Shown here: one piece after another, positions 5,769 through 5,937 of the stretch
Numbering within the stretch: position 1 is the stretch's first letter
Layout of the letters: the number at the start of each line of letters is the position of its first letter
Source of the DNA: Clostridiales bacterium
GTDB lineage: Bacteria > Bacillota > Clostridia > Caldicoprobacterales > UBA3941
Assembly: GCA_012522165.1 (NCBI GenBank)
Contig: JAAYKZ010000342.1
Span: 1-5,937, forward strand
Direction of reading: 5' to 3'
DNA length: 5,937 nt
The notes under the pieces: model-generated
Databases searched by the model: none
The model's input: the letters and a program-made list of their open reading frames with translations, nothing else
Told to the model about the DNA's origin: nothing
Made by a program: the position numbers and the translations under genes

Positions 5769-5937
5769 GTTCCCGTCCCCTCGCGGGGTATGGGTTGCGA
5801 CAAGATTGGCGAATGCATGGTGATGATAGGGTTAATGTTTCCGTCCCCTCGCGGGGTATGGGTTGCGACGAGAAAAATAGCAAGTGCATATGTTAGAATT
5901 TTAGGTTTCCGTCCCCTCGCGGGGTATGGGTTGCGAC
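5769..5937 (-). CRISPR. CRISPR array, three repeats and two spacers visible, continuing past the right edge
   Basis: Three 33-bp repeats lie at 5769-5801, 5837-5869 and 5905-5937, separated by two unrelated 35-nt spacers (5802-5836 and 5870-5904). Repeats 2 and 3 are identical; repeat 1 differs only by T to C at 5772. On the plus strand the repeat begins GTTTCCGTCCCC, has a CCCC-TCGC-GGGG stem-loop and ends GGGTTGCGAC. On the minus strand it begins GTCGCAACCC and ends GACGGAAAC, like the crRNA 5' handles of many arrays. With the degenerate repeat at the left, this suggests transcription right to left and a leader beyond the window. Repeat and spacer lengths suit several type I and III systems; without cas genes the subtype is not assignable. 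The third repeat ends on the last base, so the total length is unknown. Confidence 0.95.

Noticed and set aside
5701..5889. 62-codon minus-strand reading frame rich in PIPREGTE and NPYPARGRE
   Set aside because: It is the translation of two CRISPR repeats and a spacer; such repeat-derived proteins are a known annotation artefact, and it has no ribosome site.

Overview
The window reads as an AT-rich, low-GC Gram-positive genome, most likely an anaerobic member of the Clostridia. The reasons are strong GGGAGG-type Shine-Dalgarno sites, heavy use of AT-rich codons (ATA, AGA, TTA), sigma-A-like promoters, a Rex redox repressor, a single-chain short (Aquifex-type) aconitase and a PRC-barrel protein. 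The genus cannot be named from the sequence alone.

Layout, left to right. A complete or nearly complete aconitate hydratase gene (3-1937, +) starts at the window edge. It converges on an ABC-F family ATPase gene (1987-3900, -), and the 49-bp gap holds one hairpin that can terminate both. A 315-bp divergent intergenic region (3901-4215) separates the ABC-F gene from rex (4216-4845, +). This is the richest regulatory stretch: a well-formed TTGACA-N17-TAGAAT promoter for rex, a near-consensus Rex operator just downstream of its predicted start site, a cre-like (CcpA) sequence about 60 bp upstream of that start site, a perfect 6-bp palindrome in the leader, and an 11-bp inverted repeat whose two arms each carry a TATAAT, one facing each way. 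After rex comes a tandem PRC-barrel protein (4954-5631, +; the better start is 24 bp inside the longest reading frame). A two-tier hairpin with T-runs on both sides follows. The window ends in the first three repeats of a CRISPR array (5769-5937) that continues past the right edge.

How the parts relate. Rex senses the NADH/NAD+ ratio and appears to repress its own gene. A possible CcpA site would add carbon-source input. Aconitase is a redox-sensitive Fe-S enzyme of carbon and glutamate metabolism, but nothing here shows that Rex controls it because its promoter lies outside the window. The ABC-F protein is a soluble, probably ribosome-associated ATPase. The CRISPR array is probably transcribed right to left: its left-most repeat is the degenerate one, and the minus-strand repeat ends in a GAAAC handle. 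What is visible would then be its trailer end, with leader and cas genes elsewhere.

No clearly undescribed system is visible. The best leads are the rex control region and the CRISPR array running off the window.
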